In this document: positions 6,400 to 17,200 of the stretch, piece by piece
How the letters are laid out: every line of letters starts with the position of its first letter
Position numbering within the stretch: position 1 is the stretch's first letter
From: JAABRU01 sp050180235
GTDB lineage: Bacteria > Desulfobacterota > Desulfobacteria > Desulfobacterales > Desulfococcaceae
Length of the DNA stretch: 64,000 bases
Assembly (NCBI GenBank): GCA_050180235.1
Contig: JBFXEJ010000012.1
Location: 1-64,000, forward strand
Direction: 5' to 3'
The notes under the pieces: model-generated
Databases searched by the model: none
Told to the model about the DNA's origin: nothing
What the model saw: only the letters and a program-made list of their open reading frames with translations
Position numbers and translations under genes: made by a program

Positions 6400-9072
6400 T
6401 CAGAAATGCTGCGACAGAATATACTCATTGCTTTCCGGATCCCGTTTGATCTGAAAATTCAGTTTTTTCCCCAGTTTCAGCATATGGGTGTTTTCCGGCA
6501 GCACAATTCCCCATACTTCCTGAATGCCCTGCTCCTTTGCAATATCCAGACACCGGCTCAGCAGGGCTGCACCGATTCCCTTTCCGTGCCAGGGATCACT
6601 GATCAGTACGGCAAACTCTGCTTTGCGGGGATCCGCTTCCCGGATAATTCTTGCCACGCCCAGCATTTCCTCTGCATCTGTACCATCATTGCGAATTGCC
6701 ACCATCGCGATCTGACGGTCGTAATCAATCTGTGTATACTGATCCAGCATATCCGGCGTCAGTTCCTTGACAGATGAGAAGAAACGGAAATACACGCTGC
6801 GGGGCGAGAGGGTTTTGAAAAGTCCCCGGAACAGGGAAGCATCTTCCGGCCGGATGGGCCGGATAAACAGATTTGTCCCGTCCGCGGAAGTCACCCGTGT
6901 TTCATAGCGGCTGGGATAGGGACTTATGACCATGTGCATGGGAGACGGCACATCAGAGGATTTCAGCAAAACCCGTGCATCCAGGGCCAGAACTTTGGCG
7001 CTGTCCGCTATAAGCGGATTGATATCCAGTTCCTCAATTTCGGGAAAATCCGTAAGCAGTTGGGACAGACGCACCAGAATCTCCTCCAGCATGGTCAGGT
7101 TGACAGCCGGACGGCTGCGGAAGCCTTTGAGCAGCCGGAATATCTTTGTCTCCTCCATGAGGCGCCGGGCCAGGAGCCGGTTCAAAGGCGGCAGTGCTAT
7201 GCCCCTATCCTGAAAGATTTCCGTCATGATTCCGCCCATGCCGAAAAGGATGACCGGGCCGAAATCCGGGTCTTTTTTGGCTCCCGCGATAAGTTCGTAT
7301 CCATCAGATAAGGAGATCATGGGCTGAACCGTAACCCCGTCAATTTCCGCATCCGGGCTGTATTTCCGGGCTCTTTCCGTGACAAGGTGAAACGCGTCAA
7401 ACACTTCGGTTTCGGTACGGAGGCTGAGAGCAATCCCCCCGGCATCAGTTTTATGCGTGATCTGCCGGGAATTGATTTTCAGCGCCACCGGGAATCCGAT
7501 CCTGTGCGCAGTTTTCCATGCTTCATCCGCAGTGGCAGCATGAAAGGTGGGATTGACCGGAATCCCGTAAGCCGAAAGCAGATCCTTGGCTTCGATTTCC
7601 GTGAGCAGACAGGGACTGCATTCAAGACCGGTTTTGATGATTTCTGCGGCCCGGTTCCTGTCATAGGTCTGTTTCCGGGGAAGACGGGAGGGAATCTCCC
7701 GGAGCATTTCAATATTGCGGGAATACTGCCAGATGTCCATAAATGCGCGTACAGCCCGTTCCGGTGTGTTCAGTGTCGGAATGCCTGCATGATTGAAAAT
7801 TTCCTTTCCTTTTTCCATATCCCGTCCACCTATCCAGGCCGTAAGCACCGGGAAGGTCTTTTTCTGCACAATGTCTGCAAGGGCTGTGGCTATTGCTGCC
7901 GGATCACTGAGTGCCTGGGGAGCGAGCATCAGCAGCAGACCTTCGGTTTCAGGCGCGGCCAGACAGATTTCCACAGTTTTCCGGTAACGTTCCGGGCCTG
8001 CATCACCGATAATATCCACCGGATTGGTATGGCTCCAGTGCGGGGGCAGCACTTCATTGAGTTTTTGGATGGTTTCAGGTCTGAGCCGGGCAGGTTCTCC
8101 GCCGTAATCCGCAAGTGCGTCTGCTGCCATTACGCCCGGTCCGCCCGCATTGGTGACAATAACCAGCCCCGGCCCGCGGGCTTTTGGCTGCTTGGCCAGC
8201 AGTTCTGAACAGTCAAAGAGTTCCTCAAAGGTTTTGACCCGGACAATCCCGGCCCGTTTGAATGCGGCATCATAGACCGCATCCTCTCCGGTCATGGCTC
8301 CGGTATGGGAAGCTGCTGCCTTTGCTCCGGCATGGGATCGCCCGGCCTTGAACACAATAATCGGTTTTACGCGGGAGACAGCCCGTGCCGCACTCATGAA
8401 ACTGCGGAAACGGCTCAGGTTTTCCACATACATCACAATGCTCTTGACATGGTAATCCCGGCCCAGATAATCAATCATATCCCCGAAATCCGCATCTGCC
8501 ATTGAGCCCAGACTGATAAGATGGCTGAAACCGATTTTCGTGTTTACTGCCATATCCAGCACGGATGTGAAAATAGCTCCGCTCTGGGAGATAAAAGCCA
8601 TTCCGCCGGGGATGGGTGTATGACTGGCAAAACTGGCGTTCAGACCGGACTGGGTGCAGGCAATTCCCAGACAGTTCGGCCCGATGATCCGCATGTCCGA
8701 ACCTTTGGCTGCCTCCAGAATTTCCATCTCTGTTTCCCTGCCTTTTTCACCGGTTTCCTTTCCTCCTGCGGAAACAATGACCACACCGCCCACTCCCAGC
8801 TTTGCACATTCTCTGACAACATTCGGGGCCATGTCAATGGCTGTCACAATCACGCACAGATCAACCATTTTGCCGATGTCTGAGACAGAAGGGAAGGATG
8901 GACGGTCAAAAAGGGTTTTGTACTGTGGATTCACAGGATAAATATCTCCTGCAAAACCGCCCCGGATCAGGTTTTTCATAATGGCATACCCGATGCGTCC
9001 CTCTTTTTCACTTGCTCCCACAACTGCCACTGATTTTGGATGAAATATTCTTTGCAAACTGTTCATGCTCAT
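6400..9072 (-). CDS. ADP-forming acyl-CoA synthetase fused to GNAT acetyltransferase
   Basis: An 890-residue fusion. Residues about 5-460 form the CoA-binding and ligase-CoA (alpha) part: a Rossmann-like start (SVAVVGASEKEGRIG) and the phospho-accepting His256 in SHTGAMTGEDAVY. Residues about 480-710 form the ATP-grasp beta part (FPVALKINSRQITHKTDAGG; GMGGIMTEIFQD). Residues about 735-890 form a GNAT domain (ISDPWHGKGIGAALLSRCLDIA). It either interconverts acetyl-CoA (or another acyl-CoA), ADP and phosphate with acid, CoA and ATP, or acts as a Pat-like protein lysine acetyltransferase with a regulatory synthetase-like part. Because the catalytic His is kept, synthetase activity is plausible. 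GGAGG six bases before the ATG supports the start. It stands alone, with long repeat-filled gaps on both sides. Confidence 0.88.
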   Translation of the reverse strand: MSMNSLQRIFHPKSVAVVGASEKEGRIGYAIMKNLIRGGFAGDIYPVNPQYKTLFDRPSFPSVSDIGKMVDLCVIVTAIDMAPNVVRECAKLGVGGVVIVSAGGKETGEKGRETEMEILEAAKGSDMRIIGPNCLGIACTQSGLNASFASHTPIPGGMAFISQSGAIFTSVLDMAVNTKIGFSHLISLGSMADADFGDMIDYLGRDYHVKSIVMYVENLSRFRSFMSAARAVSRVKPIIVFKAGRSHAGAKAAASHTGAMTGEDAVYDAAFKRAGIVRVKTFEELFDCSELLAKQPKARGPGLVIVTNAGGPGVMAADALADYGGEPARLRPETIQKLNEVLPPHWSHTNPVDIIGDAGPERYRKTVEICLAAPETEGLLLMLAPQALSDPAAIATALADIVQKKTFPVLTAWIGGRDMEKGKEIFNHAGIPTLNTPERAVRAFMDIWQYSRNIEMLREIPSRLPRKQTYDRNRAAEIIKTGLECSPCLLTEIEAKDLLSAYGIPVNPTFHAATADEAWKTAHRIGFPVALKINSRQITHKTDAGGIALSLRTETEVFDAFHLVTERARKYSPDAEIDGVTVQPMISLSDGYELIAGAKKDPDFGPVILFGMGGIMTEIFQDRGIALPPLNRLLARRLMEETKIFRLLKGFRSRPAVNLTMLEEILVRLSQLLTDFPEIEELDINPLIADSAKVLALDARVLLKSSDVPSPMHMVISPYPSRYETRVTSADGTNLFIRPIRPEDASLFRGLFKTLSPRSVYFRFFSSVKELTPDMLDQYTQIDYDRQIAMVAIRNDGTDAEEMLGVARIIREADPRKAEFAVLISDPWHGKGIGAALLSRCLDIAKEQGIQEVWGIVLPENTHMLKLGKKLNFQIKRDPESNEYILSQHF

Positions 9073-10004
9073 AGTATGCCTCCTCTGAAAAACAGTTCAG
9101 ATTTTTCAGCCGCCTGCCGGAATAACCTGCTGACTTCTGAAAAAACAAATTCACATATTATCAAACTGAAACACTGTTTCTCCACACCATCAGACCGGAA
9201 GGCGGAAACAGATACCTTTCTGATTTCTTAAATATCTGCCATATGCAGAAGCAAAGTGCATACCATAAGCGGAAAAAAGATGATTCAGTATTAACATCCT
9301 GAATCATATCTGTATTTTTTTATATTAACAATGCAGTGGGAAAAAGTGCACACAGGAATTTGTGTCGGAAATTTTTACAGGATGTAAAAAATGCGGCTTT
9401 GTCAGGTCTGTTTTGGGTAGCGGGGCTTCGGATAATGATTTACTGCAGGGGCAGCCCAATGTTACGGCCTTTTCTGAGTCATAGTGGCAGACACAGGGCC
9501 TGCCCCTGCAGTTTTTTCTGTCAGTATAAAAAAACACTGCCCTGTTTTGCGTTTTGATCGCAAAGGATGCGGGCAGGATGCAGACAGGATAAATAAAAAG
9601 AGTTTGGCCGGCAGGCCATCAGAGTCTGTTTGGCAGTGCTGCACAAGTAATGATGTTATAGCATTTAAACTTTACAAACAGATACAGATATATTATGATT
9701 TAAAGAAAAAATTAAAAATCAGAAGGTTCAATGTGCCGGCAGGATGCCGGACCCACAATATGCAAAAAAAATTGCTTGACAGTCCCTGTGTTCAGCATGT
9801 TCAAAAACATTTTTCACTTTCTATTCCGGATAGTGCATGGAAAGGCGGTAACATGGGACAGACATAATCAGATCAAAAGTTCCTCTACCCAAAAATCTGC
9901 GAACACTTAATCATAATTGGCATGATGAAATATCCTCTGAATCCTGAAAATCAGGATTCAGACAAATGCAAATCAGGATTCAGACAGGAATGGAGGAAAC
10001 TTTG
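9073..10004. other. gene-free stretch with one palindrome
   Basis: No convincing gene is seen in these 930 bases; a plus-strand frame at 9484-9867 has no ribosome site or recognisable product. At 9443-9511 an imperfect 69-base palindrome has CTGCAGGGGCAG at one end and CTGCCCCTGCAG-like sequence at the other. Near 9947-9986 the 17-base unit AAATCAGGATTCAGACA occurs twice, directly upstream of the cyclase gene start. Confidence 0.6.
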
Positions 10005-12722
10005 ATGAACATGGAATTGTCCGTATTTGACGGTTGCAGGACTGAATCTGAAGTCCGGCACGGCCTGTGGCAGCTTGTGAGCGATCTGCTTCCGGCTGAA
10101 AACAGACCCGGCAGGGAGGCATATCCGTCCTTACCGGGTTCTCATCCGGTTTATAAGTCCGTGCTTCATGATCTGTCATTTCACGATATTCGGAACCATC
10201 CGCATCCTGTGTTTATCCTGTCTGAAATATGCCGGCTGCTGATCAAAGCAGGGGATCAGGATTCCTTCCGGCTGTGTCTGGACCTGTCCCACAAAATCTA
10301 CAGTTTCAAATGCAAAAGAAATGAATCCTGGTATATTTCCTGGCTTTACAAGGGAATTTCCCAGATTGGACTGAAACTGACCAATCCCGGCATTACCAAT
10401 GTGCTGTTCGGCATGTCCCAAAAATCGGATCATCTGATCCTGCCGGTGGACAGGGTGCTGGGCTTCCGGGCACTTATGAGTGCGGCCATCATGCACAGAA
10501 ATCTGAAAATGGCCATGAAATTTGCCCTGGACTGGAAAGCGTCTGCAAAACAGGCCGGTCTGAAGCATGAAAGCTTTTGTTCCGTCATGGTGCTTCAGAT
10601 TTTTCATCTGCTTTACGGAGATAAGGAAGAATGCGGCTGCAACATTCAGGAACTGCTTACAGATTATCCTGAAGAGTGGAAACCCTGTGTCTGTTTTCTG
10701 CGGGAATGGACAGACAGCCTTCTTTGCAATACCTGTGCGCAGACAAAGAGTTTCAGAGAACCCTATCCCCTGTTTCCCGGTCTGGGCTGGCACTGTCCCG
10801 AAGCCCTGACAAAAGACCCGGTTGCCGAGGATTTCAGCTATCTCTGCGAACTGAGAAGAAATTTCTGCAATGCCTGTGCCATTGAAAATCTGTCTCCCCC
10901 GGACATTGAGCATTATGCCCTTTGCATTGCCCAGTGGGAACTGCCAGGGCCCCTGAAAGAATTTGAAGATATTATGAAACAGAAAAATGCGGATATCTAC
11001 CATCAGTTTTCCATGACCCGGTTCATGGGAAAATTCCGGATGCAGAGGGTGGCGGACAGTATGGAAACAGGAGATGTCATACAGCAGAATGCTGTGATTC
11101 TGTCTATGGATGTGCGCAGTTTTTCCGCATTATGCCAGGAATATTCATCTGTGACGATGTTTGAAATTCTCAATCCCCTGTTTAAAATCATCCATGATGA
11201 ACTGAAAAAAGCCGGCGGAACCATCCTTGAGTTTATCGGGGACTGCATTATTGTGCTGTTCAATGTTTTCAGGGAGCAGCAGGCAGATATGCCGGATATT
11301 ATCGCCCGTGCAATCAGATGCTTTCAGCAGGTTCTGACACACAGTGCAATGGCAATGGAAGCCGGGCTGCCGGAAATCAAAGTGGGCATGGGTCTTGACA
11401 AAGGAACTGTTGCCATCGGTTATCTGGGCGGGCTGTCGAGGTGTCATCTCACTGTCATCGGCAACAGTATCAATCTGGCAACCCGGATTGAATCACAGAC
11501 CAAAGATGTTCATGCAAACATGCTGGTTTCCGAGTACTGTTTTGACAGCAGAGAGCCGGATATATGGAAAAATCCTGAAAAAGTCAATTTTACAATCAGG
11601 GATTTGAAGCAAATTGAAATCAAAAACATGAAACCGGTTCATGTGTATGCTGTAAACCCTTTGCTGCGTTACAGGGTGGATTTTGTCCCTATGGGGTTTG
11701 TTGCCATGCCGGAAAAAGGCGTGGTGTATATTGACACCGGAAATTCCTGTCAGCACGGCATTATTGATCATCATTTTTCCGGACATGAAACAGACAGCGC
11801 GTGTGAGCTTGTGCTGAAAAAGCCGGAACTGCTTCGCGAACATATCCGGGGAGTTGCAGATTCCAAAATTGAATTCCGCGTTCATTCCGAGCCGGATTTG
11901 GACTGTGCTGCCACCCTGTATGCGGCCTATGATCTCAAAGATGACAAAAAGGACAGCCGCGAATCCATTCTTGAAAAACTGGGCAGATATGTCGGACAGA
12001 CTGATCAGGGGTTTATCCCTGATCAGGAACATCTGGCTGATTCCCTTTACGGCATATTTATGGCACACCAGCATCTTGTAAGAAAAAAAACCTCTCCGGA
12101 AAAAAGTGATCTCCGTCTGCTTGAAGCCGGATTGCGGGTGATTGACGCGGCAATGTATATTATGGAAAGAAATCCGGATGCTGGATTTTCATCAGTATTT
12201 GCAGATGAACAGGATTGGTTTCCCAAAGAAAGAGGCTTAATCAGGACAGATCTGGCGCAATATGAACAGGATATTTCCCATCCGGAAAGCAGCGTTTATA
12301 CGGCCCGGATCAACAGGGAAGAAAAGGGAGATTCCCGGAAAGTCGCGGGACTCTGGCTGCACAGGCCCGGCAGCCTGTTTTTCAAGCAGTGGGCAAGAAC
12401 CGATCACCGCGCTCCGGGAGGCAAAGGTTATCTGCTGCTTGCAGTGGACTGGTCTGAGGAAAAAAAGAACCGCTTTGTCATCAGTGTCAACCCGGAATCC
12501 GGAACCAGCCTGAAAGGACTGGGGGAAGTGCTTGAAAAACATGAGTCTGAAAAACGGGAAAAAGAGAATAAACAGCGTCCCACTGAACCCAGACGCTTTC
12601 CCGCTGATAACGCGGATCCCTGGTATTTCGGATGGGGTCATGCCTTTACCATTGTGGATTCACCCAGAGAGGGAACAGTTTTGACGGCCAAAGAGGTGCG
12701 GGAAATTCATGAGGGGTGGTGA
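10005..12722 (+). CDS. class III nucleotidyl cyclase fused to a DHH-like phosphoesterase region
   Basis: A 905-residue soluble protein. Residues 1-350 are helical with many Cys and no recognised family. Residues about 360-560 are a class III cyclase: the metal-binding aspartates appear as Asp369 (LSMDVRSFS) and Asp413 (IGDCIIVLFN), and the late VIGNSINLATRIESQ segment supplies the transition-state Asn and Arg. After it, IIDHHFSGHE (Asp588-His589-His590) and HSEPDLDCAATLY (His627, Asp631, Asp633) match the metal-binding motifs of DHH phosphoesterases but in reversed order. The C-terminus (GHAFTIVDSPREGTVLT) recalls proteins of STAND-linked conflict systems as I remember them. The ATG at 10005 is preferred because GGAGG lies eight bases upstream. 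It could make and also degrade a nucleotide signal. It precedes the HEPN-STAND pair on the same strand, separated by repeat elements. Confidence 0.72.
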   Translation: MNMELSVFDGCRTESEVRHGLWQLVSDLLPAENRPGREAYPSLPGSHPVYKSVLHDLSFHDIRNHPHPVFILSEICRLLIKAGDQDSFRLCLDLSHKIYSFKCKRNESWYISWLYKGISQIGLKLTNPGITNVLFGMSQKSDHLILPVDRVLGFRALMSAAIMHRNLKMAMKFALDWKASAKQAGLKHESFCSVMVLQIFHLLYGDKEECGCNIQELLTDYPEEWKPCVCFLREWTDSLLCNTCAQTKSFREPYPLFPGLGWHCPEALTKDPVAEDFSYLCELRRNFCNACAIENLSPPDIEHYALCIAQWELPGPLKEFEDIMKQKNADIYHQFSMTRFMGKFRMQRVADSMETGDVIQQNAVILSMDVRSFSALCQEYSSVTMFEILNPLFKIIHDELKKAGGTILEFIGDCIIVLFNVFREQQADMPDIIARAIRCFQQVLTHSAMAMEAGLPEIKVGMGLDKGTVAIGYLGGLSRCHLTVIGNSINLATRIESQTKDVHANMLVSEYCFDSREPDIWKNPEKVNFTIRDLKQIEIKNMKPVHVYAVNPLLRYRVDFVPMGFVAMPEKGVVYIDTGNSCQHGIIDHHFSGHETDSACELVLKKPELLREHIRGVADSKIEFRVHSEPDLDCAATLYAAYDLKDDKKDSRESILEKLGRYVGQTDQGFIPDQEHLADSLYGIFMAHQHLVRKKTSPEKSDLRLLEAGLRVIDAAMYIMERNPDAGFSSVFADEQDWFPKERGLIRTDLAQYEQDISHPESSVYTARINREEKGDSRKVAGLWLHRPGSLFFKQWARTDHRAPGGKGYLLLAVDWSEEKKNRFVISVNPESGTSLKGLGEVLEKHESEKREKENKQRPTEPRRFPADNADPWYFGWGHAFTIVDSPREGTVLTAKEVREIHEGW

Positions 12723-12784
12723 CAGGGGGATTAAATTTGGCTGATGGGATTTTTCATGCTGACAAGGCAGAAATAATATGATTT

Positions 12785-12922
12785 ACTGATGTTACGCAGC
12801 CTTTCCAAAAATCAGGCAGTTATCCGCTTTGCCCGTCATTCCGGCGGAAGCCGGAATCCAGTAATATCAGCCGGTTCCGGATACCAGCTTTCGCCGGTAT
12901 AACAATTCGGCGTAACATCAGT
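12785..12922. repeat. MITE-like inverted repeat, ACTGATGTTACGC family (copy 3)
   Basis: Ends ACTGATGTTACGCAG and GCGTAACATCAGT. The interior has the CATTCCGGCGGAAGCCGGAA palindrome and the CCGGATACCAGCTTTCGCCGG segment also seen in copies 1 and 2. It lies right after the cyclase gene and five bases before the next element. Confidence 0.8.
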
Positions 12923-12927
12923 GATTT

Positions 12928-13202
12928 ATACCAATTCCCCATTGATTTTATACAATGCGGAATGCAATCATGAGGAGTGCAGAAATTGGGAGGAGCGGTT
13001 TTCTGCACACGCGCAACGGTGAAAAAAACTGACATATTATATAAGGTGATTTCCATTAATGATTATACCGTTTTTCGTAGGGTGGGCACGGCTTTTTGTG
13101 CCCGCCGTTTCAGCAGGACGGCGGGCACAAAAAGCCGTGCCCGCCTGCAATGATGGTACATTTTTTCATGGAAATCGCCTAAAATCAATGGCGATTTGGT
13201 AT
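12928..13202. repeat. composite inverted-repeat element with a second element nested inside
   Basis: Outer ends read ATACCAATTCCCCATTGATT and (reverse complement of the right end) ATACCAAATCGCCATTGATT, about 20 matches over 23 bases. The left arm carries a 70-base stretch (GAGGAGTGCAGAAATTGGG...) whose reverse complement recurs at about 27360-27475 and 29265-29310. In the right arm, next to TAAAATCAATGG, sits the 137-base nested element at 13044-13180. The right end lies 24 bases before the start codon of the HEPN-motif gene, so the element forms its upstream region. Confidence 0.7.
13044..13180. repeat. 137-base MITE, AGGTGATTTCCATTAATG family (copy 1)
   Basis: Starts AGGTGATTTCCATTAATG and ends CATGGAAATCGCCT. 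The interior is a long palindrome of GGGCACGGCTTTTTGTGCCC type. Almost the same sequence occurs at 18521-18658. It shares its AGGTGATTTC terminus with the 103-base family at 18661-18763 and elsewhere, so both probably move with the same enzyme. Flanking TA on the left suggests TA target use. Confidence 0.8.
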
Positions 13203-13225
13203 TATTCATCACAGGAGATTGTAAA

Positions 13226-14215
13226 ATGGAAGAAAAAAATGACAATGAAATCATCAGGCAGTATCCTTATCCGATTGCCATCCTTTACCGTATTGCAGCG
13301 GGTCTGAATTTCAAAGAAGATCCGGATAAAAAACTGGAGTATATTCTGCAGACAGCCGAATCTGCAGCGCGGCTTGCGGGCATAATTGCCCTTGCAGAAC
13401 TTCTTGTTTTAAAAGAAAAAGAAAATATTGAAATTCCCAACAGCATAAAAAGCGATTTCAAAAAAAATATCAGACGCCCCGGTTTCGGAATCTGGATGAA
13501 CTTTGCACGGGAGGGACTTGCATATCTGCAGGATATTGGTGCGGAAATTGTCATACCGGAATTCAAAGACCTGTTCTATGAAAACAGAAAGGAAAGCGAA
13601 TTCAAGATCGCGATGGACAAACTGATCAAACTGAGAAACGCGATTGCCCATCACAAAGTTGTTCTGGATACAATGGACAAAAAACAGAGCGCTGCCGGCA
13701 TTTCCCTCAATTATCTGCACACAGCCCTGCAACGTCTGGAATTTCTGAAAGAAGTCAGTTTCGGATATATCAAATCCATTGAGGTGAACAAAAAACCCCG
13801 GCAGGATCCGGAATTTCTGCACAAAGGCAAAACCCTCAAGGGTGACAGCATCGGGAAAGGCATCAATCTGAGCAGCATTCTGCACAATTTCAAAGAAACT
13901 GACGCGGTCATCATCCGCTATGACGCTGAAACCTACCTGAATCTTTATCCTTTTTACATTTATGATGAATCCTCCGGCGATGCCGCGGACGTGTTTTTTT
14001 ATAACGGCACGGACAGAAACAGGCTGGAATATATCGGAATTGATCCGGGCGGCAAATTTTTTGTTGAAAACAGCCAGCAGGAACAAAGTCTGGACGTGGA
14101 TGAGGAATTTGATCTGCTGATGGCAGGAAAGGCAAGGGGTTCAGACAGGGAAAATATCAAATTTTCTCCGGAACTGCATCAGGAATTCGATCATATTGCG
14201 GGGCTGCTGGGATAA
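13226..14215 (+). CDS. HEPN-motif protein upstream of STAND ATPase
   Basis: A 329-residue cytoplasmic protein. The N-terminal half is all-helical and contains LRNAIAHHK: Arg137 followed by four residues and His142, the R-x4-H signature of HEPN domains (often RNases, sometimes only scaffolds). The C-terminal half (about 200-320) is beta-rich (AVIIRYDAETYLNLYPFYIY; LEYIGIDPGG) and unrecognised. I chose the ATG at 13226, with AGGAGAT six bases upstream, over an upstream in-frame ATG that lies in the mobile element. The stop is 14 bases before the STAND/WD40 gene, whose ribosome site lies in that gap, so the two are very likely one operon. Many STAND conflict systems use HEPN RNases as effectors; whether this one cuts RNA is an inference. 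Confidence 0.65.
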   Translation: MEEKNDNEIIRQYPYPIAILYRIAAGLNFKEDPDKKLEYILQTAESAARLAGIIALAELLVLKEKENIEIPNSIKSDFKKNIRRPGFGIWMNFAREGLAYLQDIGAEIVIPEFKDLFYENRKESEFKIAMDKLIKLRNAIAHHKVVLDTMDKKQSAAGISLNYLHTALQRLEFLKEVSFGYIKSIEVNKKPRQDPEFLHKGKTLKGDSIGKGINLSSILHNFKETDAVIIRYDAETYLNLYPFYIYDESSGDAADVFFYNGTDRNRLEYIGIDPGGKFFVENSQQEQSLDVDEEFDLLMAGKARGSDRENIKFSPELHQEFDHIAGLLG

Positions 14216-14229
14216 ACAGGAGGTTAATC

Positions 14230-17200
14230 ATGAAAGAACCCGATAATTTTGAAGTCTTTCTGGAAGAGCTGCTGGAAAAGGATGACATCAGCGATGAACA
14301 GGAACCCGCGGAAGAAGTTCAGACAGATACCGAAAAAAAACAGCCGGAAATCAGGCCGGGCAATCCCTTCAAATTTCTGGACGCCTATACTGCCGAAGAC
14401 CGGGGAATCTTTTTCGGCAGGGATTTGGAGATTGCCGAGCTTTACCATCAGGCATTCAGTCACAAGGTGACAGTTGTTTTCGGAAATTCCGGTACAGGCA
14501 AAACCTCGCTGGTGCAGTGCGGCCTGTTTTCCCGGATCAGGCCGGAAAAAGCAGCATTCTTTCTGATCCGTTCCGGAATTGATCCTGCTGCCGCCCTGAA
14601 AAATGACTGTATCGAAAAAATTACGCCCTATGATGATCGCACGGATTTGTTTGACAATCTTGTCCTCGCAGCCCAAACCCTGAAAAAAACCCTGTTTCTG
14701 TTTTTCGATCAGTTTGAGGAAATTTTTATTCTCCAGTCTGCGGAAGTCCGGAAAAACATGGCTGTTCTGCTCAAAAAAATCATTGCATCCGAGCTGGACA
14801 TAAGAATCATCATGGGTATCCGGGAGGAATATTTTGCCCGTTTAATCGAGTTTGAAAGGGTGGTTCCGGATATTCTGTCCAACCGGATATGGGTCCGCAG
14901 CATGTCCCGTATGCAGGTGGAAAGCGTTATTGTCAGGCCCTGCAAGGTTTGCGGTGTTTCTATTGAACAGGATGTTCCCGGACAGGTAATCAGCGAACTT
15001 TCCCAGGGACGGGAAGGCATGGAGCTTCCCTATGTGCAGGTGGTGATGGACAATCTGTACCGCCGGGCAATGGAACGGGATCCGGATCAGCCTCATATCA
15101 GGGCAGAGGATTTTCATATGCAGGGCGGTGTGAAAAACATCCTGTCTGATTTTATCGAAGAGCAGATCAGAGATATGCCGGATGCGGAAACCGTAAGGCA
15201 GGTTCTTAAATCCCTGATTACAGCCGAAGGCACCAAGCGGATCACGGATATGGCAGGCATCATAGACACAGCCGCCAATTATGGAAACAGCATTGAACCG
15301 CAGGTTTTGCAGGAGATTTTGAGAAAACTGGTTTCCGGACGGATTCTGCGGGAAGATCCGGACAGGGAACTGTATGAACTCCGCCATGATTTTCTGGCCC
15401 ATACCATAAGGCAGTGGATGACCGGCATTGAGCAGGAACTGATGGAAGTGCGTCAGACCCTTGAGAACCGCTTTAAGGAGTATCAGGCAAGGGGAACCCT
15501 GCTGGACAGTTCCTCACTGAAATATATTGCCCTGTATGAAAGCCGCCTGCATCTGCGGAATGAAGTTTTCGGTTTTATTGAGAAAAGCCGGAAAGAAACC
15601 GCAAAAGCGCGGAAGCGCCTGATTTGGGCAGCCGGGTCTGCGCTTGCTGTGTTTGTGCTGACCGTGTCTGTGCTGGGAATATTCGGATATGTCAAGTCTT
15701 TGGAGGCTACAAAACAGGCGGCAAAGGCAGAAGCAAAGGCGCAGGAAGCAGAGCAGAAAGGAAAAGAGGCAGCAAAAAGCCTGACCGAAGCCCGGCTTAA
15801 CCTGGGCTTTGTGTTCACGGAAAAATCGGGAAACGCAGCGGAAAACAAAAATTTCAATGCCGCAAGACTGTATGCGCTTCATTCTCTGGCAAATTTTGAT
15901 CTGGGAAAGGCAGGAGAGGAAAAGGCAAAGGCATCCGGAATCATTCTCAGTTATCCGGACTGTCCCCATATATTTGTATCACCCGCTATGTCTCATCATA
16001 AGGGAGCGGTAAACACACTTGCATTTTCACCGGATGGAAAAACCCTCGCGTCCGGCTCAAATGACAGCACCATCCGTCTCTGGAATGTGGAAAGCGGAAA
16101 AGAAAAATCTGTGCTGACCGGGCATACAGGATCTGTCAGGACTGTGGATTTTTCCCCGGACGGAAAGACACTGGCTTCGGGCGCGGGAGACAAATCTTCA
16201 CCTGACAGGATCATTCGTCTGTGGGATGTGCAAAGCGGAAAAGAAAAAGCCCGGCTTACGGGGCATACGGATTCTGTTCTGAGTGTGCGTTTTTCTCCGG
16301 ACGGAAAGACACTGGCTTCAGGATCATGGGACAAAACTGTACGGCTGTGGGATACGGAAAGCGGAGAAGAAAAAATGCAGCTTCGGGGACATGGGGAGTC
16401 TGTTTTCAGTGTGCGTTTTTCTCCGGACGGAAAGACACTGGCTTCAGGATCATGGGACAAAACCGTCCGGCTGTGGGATACGGAAAGCGGAAAGGAAAAG
16501 ACGCAGCTACGGGGACATGAGGGTTCTGTCCTGAGTGTGGTTTTTTCACCCGATGGCAGAACACTGGCTTCAGGTTCATGGGACAAGACCATACGCCTGT
16601 GGGATATGAAAACCTTAAAAGAAAAGGGAGTGATACTCAAAGGACACAGGGCTTTTGTTTCCAGTGTGCATTTTTCACCGGACGGAAAGACTTTGGTATC
16701 GGGATCATCTGACAATACCATCCGTGTGTGGGATGCGGAAAGCGGAAAAGAAAAGGCTGTGCTGACCGGTTATACAGATGCTGTTGTCAGTGCAGTTTTT
16801 TCGCCGGACGGCAGAACACTGGCCTCCGGCGCGGGAAGGATATTTTCATCATCCTCATCTGACAATACCATACGTCTGTGGGATGCGGAAATCATAAAAG
16901 AAAGAAACGTGCTGACCGGTCATGCCGATGCCCTGACCAGTGTGCATTTTTCGCCGGACGGAAAAACCCTGGCTTCAGGGGCAGGGGCCTGGAGAAATTC
17001 CGCAGACAATGCCATCCGCCTGTGGGATACGGAAACCGGAAAGGAAAAGGAGCGGCTGATCGGACATGCGGATGCTGTCAGAACCGTGCGTTTTTCACCG
17101 GACGGAAAAACTCTGGTTTCAGGCTCTTCTGACAAAAGCATCCGTGTGTGGGATGCGGAAAGCGGAAAAGAGAAAGCCCTGCTGACCGGGCATAGGGATT

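Noticed and set aside
9484..9867. 127-codon plus-strand reading frame before the cyclase gene
   Set aside because: No ribosome site, odd composition, overlaps a palindrome, no recognisable domain.
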